Assembly: GCA_023055425.1 (NCBI GenBank)
Contig: JALGPY010000007.1
Location: 87,941,136-88,005,135 of the forward strand
Length of the DNA stretch: 64,000 bases
Reading direction: 5' to 3'
Source of the DNA: Linanthus parryae
Taxonomy: Eukaryota; Streptophyta; Magnoliopsida; Ericales; Polemoniaceae
Under the pieces are notes generated by a model that was not told where the DNA came from, searched no databases, and worked only from the letters and a program-made list of their open reading frames with translations. Below, piece by piece: positions 11,785 to 23,154 of this stretch (position 1 is the first letter of the stretch; the number at the start of each line of letters is the position of its first letter). Both the position numbers and the translations under genes were made by a program.

Positions 11785-12875
11785 ATTTCGTGCGAAATCG
11801 TGGATTTCGTGCGAAATGTGCAGCCCTTAGCCGAATCACCGGATTGTATTTTGTGGCAAATCAAAACACCCGTCTGTTTTAATTCTTCGAATCTTTTTTT
11901 GTTGGCCACTCAAAACATATTTACATTATATTAAACCAAAAAGTATATAGTAAAGAGGCCATTACAACATACCCAAAGCCCGAAGCCCACACTGAAGACA
12001 ACAAAAGTAACATCTGAAAAACAGACCAGGAAGTATGAGGGGACCAAAAAACCAGACAGATCAAACATAGACAGAGTCCAACAGGCTCAACTGGCGGGGA
12101 GACGATACATAGTAGGATGTATTGTCGGTGCTGTTTATCCCCATTCAAAATATGTTCTAAACATGTTGGAGCTGTCTGGTAATGCTGGATGGATCTAGTA
12201 AGCAGAAGCGTGGCCGTGGCTAGCCAATCCGCCGCCTGATTTGCTTCCCGGAAAATATGACAGACCTTCCATTCTGGGTGCATATTTAGGATTTGTCTGC
12301 AATCAAGAAGCATAGTAGTGAGATGTGGAGCATAAGGAGGATCATGATTTAACAGCTGGATAAGAGAAGGAATCAAGATTAATTTCTAAATAAATTAATT
12401 GAAAGAAAATGTGCAATTCCCAAACCATACCAAAGGTCCCGACATTCAGTTTCAAGAACTGAGGCAAATTGACAATTGGATGAGTAACCATGCAGCCGAT
12501 TCCCACTTGAATCCCTGAATAGTCCCCCACTGCCACCCTTCCCCGTCTTAGGATCAAAATATCCATCAGTGTTAAGTTTAATAAAATGGATTTTCAACCA
12601 AACTCATGATATGACTAAAACGCATAACATACCTTGGGCCACTCTTTTTGGATATACTCTTTGGCAAATTTGGACCGCGCTCAATAATCTAATTTTTAAC
12701 CACCAGGGGTTTTATACCTTTTCTATTATTAATAATAGTTATAATACTGCTACTACTTTCACCGGGTTCCACCCACCCACGACAATAAAGACTCCTATTA
12801 AGTTCACTGTTCAATGGCAACCCCCTTCCCTTCGAATCTATGTCGTGCAAAAATCTGATTGATTTCGTGCGAAAG
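11785..12875. promoter_or_regulatory. Near-palindromes in element A LTR (TTTCGTGCGAAA core)
   Basis: ATTTCGTGCGAAAT occurs at 11785-11798 and again at 11804-11817, 19 bp apart. Past the LINE insertion there is ATTTCGTGCGAAAG at 12862-12875, preceded by a weaker copy at 12840-12853 (22 bp upstream). Each is a TTTCG...CGAAA inverted repeat with a two-base centre. They sit upstream of a TATA-like stretch near 13033-13047, the same relative place as the palindromes in the complete Athila LTRs. A binding role is inferred from arrangement only. Confidence 0.45.
11895..12829 (-). mobile_element. LINE 3' end with 5' inversion (twin-priming structure)
   Basis: A 10-bp target duplication, CTTCGAATCT, flanks the insert (11885-11894 and 12830-12839). 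The minus-strand poly(A) shows as a short T run at 11895-11900. The minus-strand part (12600 to about 11900) encodes a LINE RNase H: KLNTDGYFDPKTG at the first Asp, and CHIFREANQAADWLA further on. The part at about 12601-12829 is in the opposite, plus orientation and encodes the segment that normally precedes RNase H (LFGYTLWQIWTALNNLIFN, ending WQPP). This arrangement, with the upstream piece inverted and abutting the 5' target duplication, is the known product of twin priming in L1-type LINEs. It is 5'-truncated and dead. Confidence 0.82.
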
Positions 12876-14124
12876 CCCTTTGTCCGGGCAGCTGAGAAGA
12901 TTGGGGCAGAAGTGCAATTATGGGGGTTTGTTTTCTAACAGCCCTATGATTATTTAATTTAAAGTAAAGTTGGGGGTCAATTTGGCAAATATCTGAGTTT
13001 TACTACAAGGAAAAAAGGGGGTTGATTCTACATTATTATATTCTATACAACGTGAGAAAAGAGGAGACGAAAGGAAGGGGACGAACCAAGAACGACGAAG
13101 ACGAAGACGGAAGACTACGGAGATCAATTCTTAGTTTGTTTCTTCTTCCCTCTCTAATCTTTGTTACGGAGAAAATCAAGTGTTTTGCTACGTTTTTCAA
13201 GTAGTAGCTAGACGTTTTGCTAGGCTTATCTAGGGAGCCTAGGGTTTATGTAGACTATTATGTTTTCCCGTATTTAAAATTTGTTTCGTGCGTATTTTAT
13301 TAAGATTAATGGCTACATGTTTATTTTGATGGATGTGTTATTGAATCTAGACTATTGACACGTCTAGCTCGTGATTTGATTATCAATGAAAACTAGTTTT
13401 CACGTGATTCGTAATCTTTCTTAAAGTTAATATATGTTTTAGTTATTGTTCATATGTTGTGTTTGATCCTTGGAAAGAATGGAGTAATTAACCGGACTTT
13501 TTATTTAGCTGGTGAGTGTGTGAAAGCGACTTAGACGTAGTTGTGATGAGATATGAACAACAATCCTGAATCACTAAGACTGAGAAGAGAAGTGTTTAGG
13601 ATTGGCCTTAGTGGGTAGATTCGGTAGGTCAGATTCGACTGTTTTGTGCAACGGTGGACGGACAGGACGCGTTGTCGTGGAGGTCGTTAGCCTACTAGAA
13701 CGGACTAGTAGACACATGAGACCGATAGGAGACTGTAGTCGACCGATATGTAGAATGACCTGAGACCGACATGAGATGGTAAGTGCTATTACCCGGCTTA
13801 GTTAGAACAGAGTTAACGTGTTACATATCTAATCCGGAAATCGTCTACAGCCCTAGGTGATCTAGAGATGACCTAGTTTCTCCATATTTGTTTTCTTAAA
13901 ATAAAAATGCAAAAAGATTAGCTTAGTTGTTATTTGATTTTCAGTGGCTTGATTGGGGGAGACAACCTCTTTAATCAATCTCTTCCTCCTAATAATGTGC
14001 TTTAAATTTATCTACTAACTAAATAATATCAAGTATGTCCTCGTGGGATCGATAACTCAGGTTGAAATATTACCCTATATTACTTGAACTGTGCACTTGC
14101 GGTAACTCGTAAGAAAGCGTTTCA

Positions 14125-15581
14125 AGAGGAACAATGTCTGAAATCTAGTTCCTCCTCCCAAAGATCAGTCTGTTATTGGCACAAGATGGGTGTTCAGAAA
14201 TAAGCTGGATGAAAATGTTAAGGTTATCATAAACAAGGCAAGACTAGTAGCTCAAGGCTGCAACCAGGAAGAATGTATATACTATGAGGAGACTTTTGCT
14301 CCTGTGACCAGGTTGGAAGCAATTATAATGTTACTTGCATTTGCATCACACAAGAACATCAAACTTTTTCGACTGGATGTTAAATGCGCATTTCTAAATG
14401 GTTATCTGCAAGAAGAAGTTTATGTTGCTTAACCTCCTGGTTTTGAAAGTGATGAGTTTCAAATCATGTTTATAAGCTTGACAAAGCTTTTATGGCCTCA
14501 AACAAGCTCCAAGAGCTTGGTATGAAAGATTTTCAAAATTCATACTTGAAAGTGGTTTCAAAAGAGGCTTAGTTGATAAAACTATTTTCATCAAGACACA
14601 TGAAAAAGATAATTTAGTAGTACAGATATATGTTGATGATATTCTGTTTGGTTCTACTAATGATTTTGTTTCCAAGGATTTCTCTAGTCTTATGAGCAGT
14701 GAATTTGAGATGAGCTTGATGGGAGAGTTAAATTTATTTCTTGGACTTCATGTACATCAAATGAAGAAATGAATTTTTCTACATCAAAATAAGTACACCA
14801 AGGATTTTTTGAACAAGTATAATATGTCTCAATCCAAGGTAGCCAAAACTCTCATGAGCTCTACGGTATCCTTGGAAAAGGATCAGAATGGTAAGAGTGT
14901 GAACTAGAAAGAGTTCAAAGGTATGATTGGTTCACTGTTCTATCTTAATGCAAGCAGGCCAAACATTATGTTTATTGTTTGTATGTGTGCTAGATTTCAA
15001 GCTGCTCCTAAAGAGTCTCACTTAGTTGCTGTCAAAAGAATCTTTAGATATCTCAATGGTACCAAAGACTTAAGGCTTTGGTATTCTAAAAGGTCTACCT
15101 TCTCATTGTGTGGCTATTCAGATGCTGATTTTGCAGGATATAAAGTACACAGAAAAATCACATCAGGGTGTTGCATATTCTTTGGATCATCCCTGATAAG
15201 ATGGCATTCTAAGAAGAAAAATTCAGTAGCTTTATCAACAGCAGAAGCTTAATACATAGCAACAGGAGCTTGCTTCTCACAAGTTTTGGGGATAGCTCAA
15301 CCTATGATAGATCTGGGTTTTGATTTTAGAGATATTCCCATCAAATGTGACAACACTAGTGTTATCTCAATTATAATAATCCAGTGCAATATTCAAGGAC
15401 TAAATAAATTGATGTTAGACATCACTTCATAAGAGATCATGTGGAGAAAGGTGATGTATCTATATCATTTGTATCAACCAATATGCATTTTGCAGATATC
15501 TTCACTAAATAACTGCCTGAGGATAGATTCACAGCCTTGATATTCGAACTTGGGATGCTGAATAAAGAATCGTTGGTTTAG
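14125..15581 (+). pseudogene. RT-RNase H remnant of Sirevirus-type element B
   Basis: The frame enters in the RT domain: TRWVFRNKLDENVKV at about 14180, then [15 protein letters not shown] (14385-14430) and a stop. The catalytic motif is IYVDDILFGSTND near 14625-14660. RNase H segments follow (SGYSDADFAGYK equivalent at about 15115-15145, and [11 protein letters not shown] near 15425-15450). Stops at about 14430, 14770, 14907 and 15250 and several shifts inactivate it. The frame ends at TAG 15579-15581, directly before AGGGGGAG. Confidence 0.85.
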
Positions 15582-16033
15582 GGGGAGCATCAGGTAAGTT
15601 ATATGTGTTTAAATGTTTTGAAAAGTTTTTCAAATCCTTGAAAAGCTTTTCAAACCCTTGAAAATTTTATGTGCAGTATAACAGTCTTTCAAGGTCTTGA
15701 AATCCCTTTCAAAGCCTTCAAAAATAAATATTTTCTATATAGTTAATGATTGGATCTCTAATGTTGGGTGTCATCTCTGTAGATAATATCCTAACATTAA
15801 TTTTACCTTATTGAACAAATCTTTTTCAAATCAGAATAATATTATTTACATCCCAAACGAATTTGAATTTCAAACAAATATTTATTTCCTTAAATGATTT
15901 GGAAATATTCAGTTTTGTTCTTAAATAAAATTCTTTAGTATTTATCTTCTGCCTTCTCTCTTCTATCTTTCCTGCATCTCTCTTCTTAAACCCTAACCCT
16001 AAGGATTCTCAGAGAAGCTCTCAAAGAATCAAG
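15582..16033 (+). other. Spacer between pol and additional ORF of element B, with self-complementary motifs
   Basis: It starts with the purine tract AGGGGGAG. Within 15630-15720 there are four degenerate copies of a TTCAAAGCCTTGAA-type motif (CAAATCCTTG, CAAACCCTTG, CAAGGTCTTG, CAAAGCCTTC). The rest is AT-rich with no gene. Confidence 0.6.
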
Positions 16034-17820
16034 ATGGTTGGTGGTAGTTCAAAGAAGAATACAGGGAAGAAAGGAAAAGATGGGGAAGAAGAAGTGGTTC
16101 AAACCATCAGTGCTAGTTCCAGTTCTGGGACTTCTAGTGCCTCTCTGCAACCCTCTCCTCCTTCGAATAAGAAGAAAAGCAAGAAATACAAGGAGGATAT
16201 AACTGCTTCTAGAAAGAAGAAAACAGATCCAGTGGCTACATCTGAAAATCAAAAGGGAATTAAGATTGGTAGTCCAAAGAAGGTAAAGATTCCTCCGAAA
16301 TCAGGAAAAGGAGGAGACTCAGACTTCAGAAAAGATCAAGGGGAAGGACATATAGATCTCAGGAAAGAACAAGGGTAATGAGATTAGATTTATTAAGAGG
16401 ATAAAACAACTTATGGTAAGAAAGCTCTTTCTTTTAAATGGTTTATCAGTAATGCTACAAGAGATATCTGGTTAGATGGATGGGCTTCTACTCTTGTTTC
16501 TTACTGTAGTATAATCAGTACTAGCATGTTGGATTCTATGGATTTGGAGTGCGTTAGGAGACTAAAACAAAGTTCTATTTGGAAAATCATAAACCCCTCT
16601 GTAGTAGCATACCCTAGGCTTACCAGACTGTTTTATCTAAATTTGAAACAAGTGAATACTCTGAGCTTGACACCTAGGTAGCTGGTATTGTGGTGGAATT
16701 GGATCATGCTGAGTTTTCTAGAGTCTTAGGGTGTCCAAAGAGTTACAATACATAAAATTACCCTAACAAGGTTGATGGCATAAAGTTGGCTAAGGAGGAA
16801 TTATATTTACCTGGTATAGCTACTACCTCTAAGCAGTTAACTCATTTTGTTTTAACTGTTGAAGCCAAAATCTTGTGTACCATTCTGATGAGGTGTGTAG
16901 TACCAAAAGAGAATTCAAAGGAGTTACTTTCTGATAGGGTATTTTATCTGATGTGCTTGGTAATGCATGGTTATGAGATTGATTTGCCACTTTTATGGAA
17001 CACATGCTCTATAGTTGTACCAAGAATAGGAAGCATCATCTACCCTATGACAACCTCCTTTCACTTTCTATTAAACATCTGGAAATACCTGTTGATAGGA
17101 AAGATACAATTACTACTGGTTTTGGAATGATAGATGAAAAGTCCTTTCAAAGGATTGGAGTTTTGAAAACCAGTGAGGGAGAATGGAAGTTCTATTTTGA
17201 GTTGTCTGCTGATGAGTTGAAAGCCAAAAAGTTTTTGAAGCCAAAATCCTTAACCTCTCCAGTAGACCTACCTTCTACCAATCAAGACCAATCTCAAGTT
17301 CTTCAGAAGCTAGACTTCATTGAGAATGAGCTATGTAATCTCAAGCAAGGTCAATATCAGCTGGTACTGAGTTCAGACAGATGAAGTACATGATTGAGAG
17401 TGTTTTAAGAGTATCAACTTGGTTCATTTGGAAGAAGAGGATACACCATTTCTAGAAGGCTCAAGGAAGTCAGGATCTACCAGAGACTTATTTGATGAGA
17501 ACAGTTCTGGGGATAAGGCTGTTGGTGATAAGGAAGCTGAGGCAAAGACTGCTGAGGACCTGGAAGCTGGTGAGGAAGATAGTGTTGATTCTGGATTGCT
17601 TCTCAAAGACTTGAAGCTGAAGAAACAAAAAGTAAAGACTCCAGCAATTGTCACCTCAGCTGATCTGTTTGAGGATGATGAGGCAGCTAATGAGCCTGTT
17701 GAAGAAGTTGACAAGGAAGAAGGTGCACAGGAAGAAGATCAGCAAAAGGATGAGGAAGAGGAAGAAGATGATAAAGAGGTTGATGCATGTGACAAGAGAT
17801 ATGGAGACCCAAAGCCTTGA
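16034..17820 (+). pseudogene. Additional (env-like position) ORF remnant of Sirevirus-type element B
   Basis: The ATG at 16034 opens a lysine- and serine-rich N-terminus (MVGGSSKKNTGKKGKDGEEE) that stops at about 16378. A second frame (16786-17000) holds a hydrophobic core with VFYLMCLVMHGYEIDLPLLW. It continues in a shifted frame at 16995-17384 (LPYDNLLSLSIKHLEIPVDR) and ends in an acidic tail (17419-17820) rich in Glu and Asp. The core pattern matches the putative plant transposon protein domain found in ORFs downstream of pol in many plant retroelements. Position between pol and the 3' LTR fits the Sirevirus env-like gene; I see no clear transmembrane protein. It has at least three breaks, and its role in the element is not known. 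Confidence 0.65.
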
Positions 17821-18207
17821 ATCCAGCCTTCTCTTTATTCTTTTTCAAAGCCTTGAACCCTCTCTATTTTCTTTTAAAACTTTTAATTCTAAATAAAAAA
17901 CGTTTTCTTCAATACTGTTTGATCCAAAAAATTCTCACTTTTTGATGAAAGTCGAAAAGGGAGAGAAGTTTGGGTGAAGTTTAGGGATATTTTTAAGCTT
18001 CAGGATAATCTAGTTTTTGAGGTGGTGGCAGTTGTTCTGCTCAGTTTGCTTTTATTTGCTTAAATTTAATTTTGAGTTTGCTTATAACTATTTAGTAATT
18101 TACTTATGATCTTATATAACTGTTTCTGCTATGCTCTAATGTCTATCTTTTGCAGAAATGCAGTTCTAACAGATCAGTGGTTTTTTATCTTTCATCAAGG
18201 AGGAGAC
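17821..18207 (+). other. Spacer and 3' polypurine tract of element B
   Basis: AT-rich spacer with copies of the CAAAGCCTTGAA motif at about 17809 and 17846. It ends with AAGGAGGAGAC (18197-18207) directly before the LTR start TGTAAG, as expected for the plus-strand primer. No gene is seen. Confidence 0.6.
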
Positions 18208-19409
18208 TGTAAGTTCACAATTTGTTTCAAAGCTTTGAAACAGATTTCAAAGCCTTGATACTGCACAGCATTTCATGGCATGAACTTAGGGAGAGTTCTT
18301 CCTCCTAACTAATCTCTAATCTATTATACTAAATTATGCTATATTTGATGATGAAAGATAAACTAATGATGTGTTATATCATGGCTTAATCTCATATTAT
18401 TTGTCTAAGTGTTTGCATGGAATTTTTATCTAACTATCTACTGCAGAAAGTTTCCTCTTTTATAGGTTCGGAAAGAAGGAAATCCAAGTCTTCAATTGAT
18501 CCTACTGATATGGAAACTTGTCTAAAATTGCCTTAAGTCTACAGATTGAAAATCAGATTAAAATCAATGAGGAAATCAAGCAGCTAGTCGTTGGAGCAAG
18601 CTGTTGAGGGTCTAAGATCTTCAGAGGATCTTTAGGGATTTCAGTTGCAGAAATCCTTTATTCTGCAATTCAAATTGACATAATAAGAAGTGATCGTGAG
18701 AGATTCAGAAGCACAGAGCATTTCACATGCATTAAAACACTCTCACAGATCTACAAGCATCAATGAAGAAGATCAAACAACCACTCAATCATTCCAGTTT
18801 CCAGAAGAACACTTCAAGCTTACTACTTCACAGTGTTCTTATTTCAGAGCTTTTATTTGTATATCATGTGTTATTATTACTTATCCATATTTCTCGTGAA
18901 TTGTTCAAGAGGAACAAAAGAGAATTCTTATTGTATCAGTTAGCTAGATTAGGTACTAAATAGGTTAGGAAGAACCACAAGCTGAAACAGATTAAGGCAA
19001 TTCTCTTGGCTTGATATCTAGGGATTAGCTTTTGATAAATAAGAATTTTGTTGAAATCCTAGAGGGATCGGATCCCTCGGGCGGAGATTAGGTCACTTGG
19101 GACCGCACATCGTAAAAAATTAATTTGTTCATCATCTTGCATTTCATTTCTACACTTGTCTTTATATTTTCCTCAAAACGGGTTTCATTTCAAAGTTTTG
19201 AAAAGCTTTTCAAAGCCTTGAAAACTATAAGTAATATACAAATTGTCTGTTTTCATTTCAAATCCTTGAATATGTGTTCAAAGCTTTGAAATTCTTCAAG
19301 TTCTTCTCATTTTGTTTAAACTCCACTTCTTTGGAAAAATTTGCCATACTCTACTCACCCCCCCCCCCCTTCTAGAGTATTTGATCATGTATTTGTTACC
19401 CGCATTACA
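18208..19409 (+). repeat. 3' LTR of Sirevirus-type element B
   Basis: It begins TGTAAGTTCAC after the purine tract and ends near a C-run followed by CTTCTAGAGTATTTG, which is also how the 5' LTR of element C ends (21140-21201). Shared internal blocks include CATTCCAGTTTCCAGAAGAA (about 18790) and GATCCCTCGGGCGGAGAT (about 19070). It contains several self-complementary CAAAGCYTTG copies (about 18224, 18252, 19214, 19273). The right end is uncertain by about 10 bases. Confidence 0.65.
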
Positions 19410-19420
19410 ATCTTAAAACA

Positions 19421-19710
19421 TGAATTAAGTCCTTATAATATAAATATTATATTCTTAAATATCCCTAGTCAAGTACTACAATTAATTAGGACGACTATAT
19501 TGCATGGAGACTAGTATGTGGGTAGATTGATATGCGGATATCAAGTCTAACACATGGCTATGCATTAGGAGTAATGGCGTACTAGATTGACCCACCATGA
19601 GAAGGTTACGTGGGAGTTATGAGAATTTCACAAGCGCTTCTCGTAGTGAAAATAGTGTTGTTATCCTTATACTTGAAGTCACTAGATACTCTTGTTGACT
19701 CAAAGACCCT
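19421..19710 (+). repeat. Fragment of an Angela-like LTR, diverged
   Basis: This segment aligns with the reverse complement of the Angela LTRs at 2582-3921 and 9393-10819. Matching blocks include an ACACATGG-to-GCATTA block, then AATGGCGYACYRGATTGACCCA, then GTCACAAGTGCTTCTCGT-like sequence, in the same order and spacing. It lies between elements B and C with no partner LTR in sight, so it marks an older copy into which one of them inserted. Confidence 0.65.
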
Positions 19711-19718
19711 TGGATGTG

Positions 19719-21201
19719 TGTTGAACAGTAATTGTTTTGAGTGATGAAAGACAAAGACAAAGACATAGGCAGCAAAGCATTTTTGATACTCCAAGGCCTT
19801 GAGATACTGACAGAGCTTCAAAGCCTTGAGATTTGTTTTTATCCTGCTGAATGTTCTAACAATTTGTGTTGCAGATTGGCTACCTGATTATCTAGATCAG
19901 AGATTTGCTGAATATACTCATGTTTTACATTGTCTACATATCTAACACAACTGCAGATGTCCTGATCAGGGAGAATCAAAGTTTTCTGGACTTAACTTTG
20001 ATAGACTGTGAAGCATGTTCAGAGCTTCAAGGCCTTGAGATGTGCCTTGAGCTGCTGACAGTTTTACAATACCGAGTTGATTCTTTCTTGCAGGGTTTGA
20101 TTCTTATTATTATGATTGTTTAAGGACTTATAAGAGTCTTAACCTGGTTTATCATGATTCATATGTGTCAGAAGTTAAGCAGATTATTGTTCTAATCTTT
20201 TAACCAGTTTTTATAAGAAACTGGAAAACCAAACAGTCATAGTACTGCTATATTTCTGGACTTTGTTGTTGCTGTGTTTTGATGTTGTTGCAGGTTTGTT
20301 AAACGTGCAAAAGCAATCTCAACAAACTTCAACGGATATCTACTCAGAGCTTCTTGAATTTCAGTTGAAAACAGAAGGAGGATTTGTAGGAACTGAGATC
20401 GTAAAATCTCTCATTCAGTTGCAGCTTGTGGATAAAGAGACTGGTCTGAATTTTGAAAGAAAAGTGAGGCTTGCAGAATACTGATAGAAGTGTGACAAAT
20501 TCGTGGGAGATCATTCATTCAAACACACTGGAATTCAAGCTTCAAATCCAGATTTCAGAAGATCAAATCATTCCAGTTTCCAGAAGAACGCATCCAGGCT
20601 TCACTAGCATATTCTTCTAATGTGTTCTTCATCTGTTTTGTAATCTGCTTATCTTTTATATATCTAAAACCTCACTAAACCTAGTGGTTGGTTGTTCAAG
20701 GGAACAACACGAGGTTCTTGTTAGCTCAACAGTTAGTAGCTGATACTAGATAGGTTTGGAACCACAAGCTGTATAGGTGTAAGGAAAATCACTTAGGCTT
20801 GAAGATCTAGGGCTGTTTCTGTGTGAGTAATAAGAAGTGTTTGCCCAATCCAGGTGGGATTAGATCCCTCAGGCAGAGATTTCGTCCATTGGGACTGAAC
20901 TCTGTAAATTTATTTGTGTTCTTTACTTTACAGTTTTGTTATTTTCTGTTGCACACAACTCAAATCAAACTAGGGTTTATAAGCTGTTTAGAACTGGTAA
21001 TAGTTCAAGGCCTTGAATCTTTCTATTTAGCCTTTGAAAGTTTATGACAGTTTTCTAAAATCTCAAGGCCTTGAGATTTGAGTTTCACACAAAGCAAATT
21101 AGTTTAAATCTGAGTTTTGCAAAAAGTTTCAATACTCTATTCACCCCCCCCCCCTTCTAGAGTATTTAAGTCCTGTATTTAGTCTACATTACACACTTTC
21201 A
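19719..21201 (+). repeat. 5' LTR of Sirevirus-type element C
   Basis: It starts at about TGTTGAACAG (19719) and ends ACTTTCA (21201), three bases before the primer site. It resembles the LTR of element B, including the C-run plus CTTCTAGAGTATTTA block near 21145-21170. It holds CAAGGCCTTG at 19792, 20028, 21006 and 21064, the last inside a longer palindrome. The start is inferred from TG and from where the flanking Angela fragment ends. Confidence 0.6.
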
Positions 21202-21203
21202 AT

Positions 21204-21215
21204 TGGTATCAGAGC
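21204..21215 (+). promoter_or_regulatory. Primer binding site, initiator tRNA-Met, element C
   Basis: TGGTATCAGAGC lies three bases after the LTR end, as in other plant Copia elements. Confidence 0.92.
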
Positions 21216-21251
21216 TTGGGTCACTGATATAGATCTAACAATCTTGTGACA

Positions 21252-23127
21252 ATGAGTAATGTAGGAGATGGTGGATTCTCACAAGGAAGGGCAGCCAACA
21301 GACCTCCATTGTTCTGTGGTGATAACTTCATGCACTGGAAGGCATTGATGAAGATGTTCATCATAGATCAAGACATGGAACTGTGGTCAATAGTTCAGAA
21401 TGGTCCTCATGAATACTACACTACTATTGATGGAGTCAGATGTATCAAGTCTGAGAAAAACCTCTCAGTTACGGAATTGGAAAAGGTATCAAAAAATTAC
21501 AAGGCTATGAATCTTTTATACTGTGCTCTTAATGCAGATGAGTTCAACAGAGTGTCAAATTGCAAGAGTGCCAAAGAAGTATGGGACAAATTGGTTGCGA
21601 CATATGAAGGAACAAGCCAGGTTAAGCAGACCAAAATCAACATACTTCTGAGGCAATATGAGTTGTTCAAGATGAACTCAGATGAGACCATCAAGGAGAT
21701 GTTCAAAAGATTCACTGATGTGGTGAATAATCTGGAGTCTTTGGGAAAGAAGTTCTCAAATGAAGAAAAGTTTAGGAAGATTTTGAGAAGCTGGCCAAAA
21801 GCTAAGTGGGAGCCAAAGACAACAGCCATTGAGGAAGCTCGGGATTTAAGTCTTCTTCAGCTAGATGATCTACAAGGAAAGCTGCTCACTCATGAAATGT
21901 CTATGAAGGATGTGGAAGGTGACCTGAGTGAAAACATCAAGAACTTAGCACTTAAGGCCAAAGACAGTGAAAAGTCTCAACGCCTTGAGACTGAATATGA
22001 GCATGATGATGAAGAGGCTTTAGCATTGATCTCCAAGGCCTTGGCCAGGATTCTCAAGAAGAAGAGAAACTCTTGTAACAGGGACTACAACAGAGAGAGA
22101 TCAAGACCTTCAGGCAGCAAGGAATACAAAGGTAAATCTTCATCACAGTCACATAAAACTAAAGTAATGAATTGTTTTTAGTGTGGTGATGCAGATCATT
22201 TAGTAAGGGACTGTCCACAAAAGAAGAAGAACAGGAATTTTCAGAAGAAAGATAGTGAAAACAGAAGGAAGAAAGCCATGATGGCTTCCTGGAGTGATTC
22301 TGATTCATCAAGTGACTCAGACGCAGAAGAAGATCAAGCAAACTTGTGCTTCATGGCCAAGCATGATGAAGAAAAATCATCAGACAGACATATTGAAGAT
22401 ATGGTAAAAAATCTTCTTGCTAGTCCTTCTGATGTACTTCCTGAAATTCTCAAGAGTATGTTTTTAAATGAGGAAAGTTATAGAAATGAGATTTCTGCTT
22501 TAAAGATTAAGATTCATGAGCGGGGTAAAAGAAAACCTGAACCTAGTTTTTACCAACAAAACTGTTGAAGTTTCTAAGACAAAAATTGAAAAGGACTTCA
22601 AGGCCTTGGACAGCAGGTTCAAAGCCTTGATGGCACAGATAAAAGAGATTGTTGATCTAAACACTCTTTTGACTGAAATATATGCTGATCTAATGAATCA
22701 TTCTGAGGATTTAGAACAACACATTTGTTCTTTGACTGAGAAACTTCAAGAGTCTAAGAAGGTCCTAGCTAGTTTTACAGGCTCAGAACATAATCTAAAT
22801 CTCATTCTTGGAGGAAGTCTGAAATCAATGCATAAAAGTGGGATTGGATATAATCCAAATTTTCCAAAGAAAGGCCAAACTACTTTTGTCAAATCTGGTA
22901 GCAGACATTCTCCAAAGTGTCATTACTGTGGAAAAATTGGTCATGTCAGATTAACTTGTCCCTTCAGAAGATCACAACCTCACATTATGAGGAATACTTA
23001 TCCTTATCAGCTTAAGGGACAGGTTAGGCAGATTTGGGTTCCAAAAGGAATTAGACCACCAAACATGGCTGATTCTGAGTATGACTCAAAGTTCTGCACT
23101 TGGTCTAACAGCCTGTTGAGTCAATGA
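21252..23127 (+). pseudogene. gag of Sirevirus-type element C, broken by one stop and one frameshift
   Basis: The best start is the ATG at 21252 (MSNVGDGG). The N-terminal part has the Copia gag pattern (RPPLFCGDNFMHWKALMKMF) and a UBN2-type core to about residue 220. A TAG at 22179-22181 falls inside the first zinc knuckle, between its first and second cysteine (21252 frame; CGDADHLVRDCP follows). The same frame then continues to 22568 with an acidic Ser/Asp region. A shift leads to a coiled-coil part (22516 onward) and a second zinc knuckle, CHYCGKIGHVRLTC, near 22918-22960. It would be the RNA-binding capsid protein of the element. Two zinc knuckles and a long coiled coil make it larger than common Copia gag proteins. 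Confidence 0.85.
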
Positions 23128-23154
23128 TTTACTTTTTCATGTGTCACCAAGGCC

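Larger units (their letters stand above)
2544..14124 (+). repeat. Element A 3' LTR, interrupted by a Copia element and a LINE
   Basis: The LTR starts TGATAACTCCCG at 2544, like the TGATAACGCCC start of the complete Athila LTRs. It is broken at 2577-2581 by the Angela element, resumes at 10820, and runs to about 14124 (ending GCGTTTCA). The final part (13980-14124) has the same layout as the end of the complete LTRs: CTCGTGGGATCGATAACTC, then a TTGCGGTAACTC stretch. Directly after 14124 comes Copia pol sequence, so this is the 3' LTR and 14125 onward is the target into which element A inserted. The proline-, lysine- and serine-rich open frames at 11023-11839 are LTR sequence. The exact right boundary is inferred from the joining Copia alignment. 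Confidence 0.6.
14125..19409 (+). mobile_element. Sirevirus-type Ty1/Copia element B, 3' half
   Basis: Copia RT and RNase H remnants (14125-15581) are followed by AGGGGGAG, a spacer, an additional ORF remnant (16034-17820), a second purine tract and an LTR (18208 to about 19409). A pol-spacer-additional ORF-LTR order with AGGGGGAG after pol is characteristic of Sireviruses. The 5' part is missing because element A lies to the left; it interrupts the RT domain. The coding parts align throughout with element C (24660-26170), so the two are members of one group. Confidence 0.8.

Noticed and set aside
11023..11839. Overlapping proline- and lysine-rich ORFs, possibly a small gene
   Set aside because: They lie within the LTR of element A, overlap in three frames and on both strands, and show no domain.
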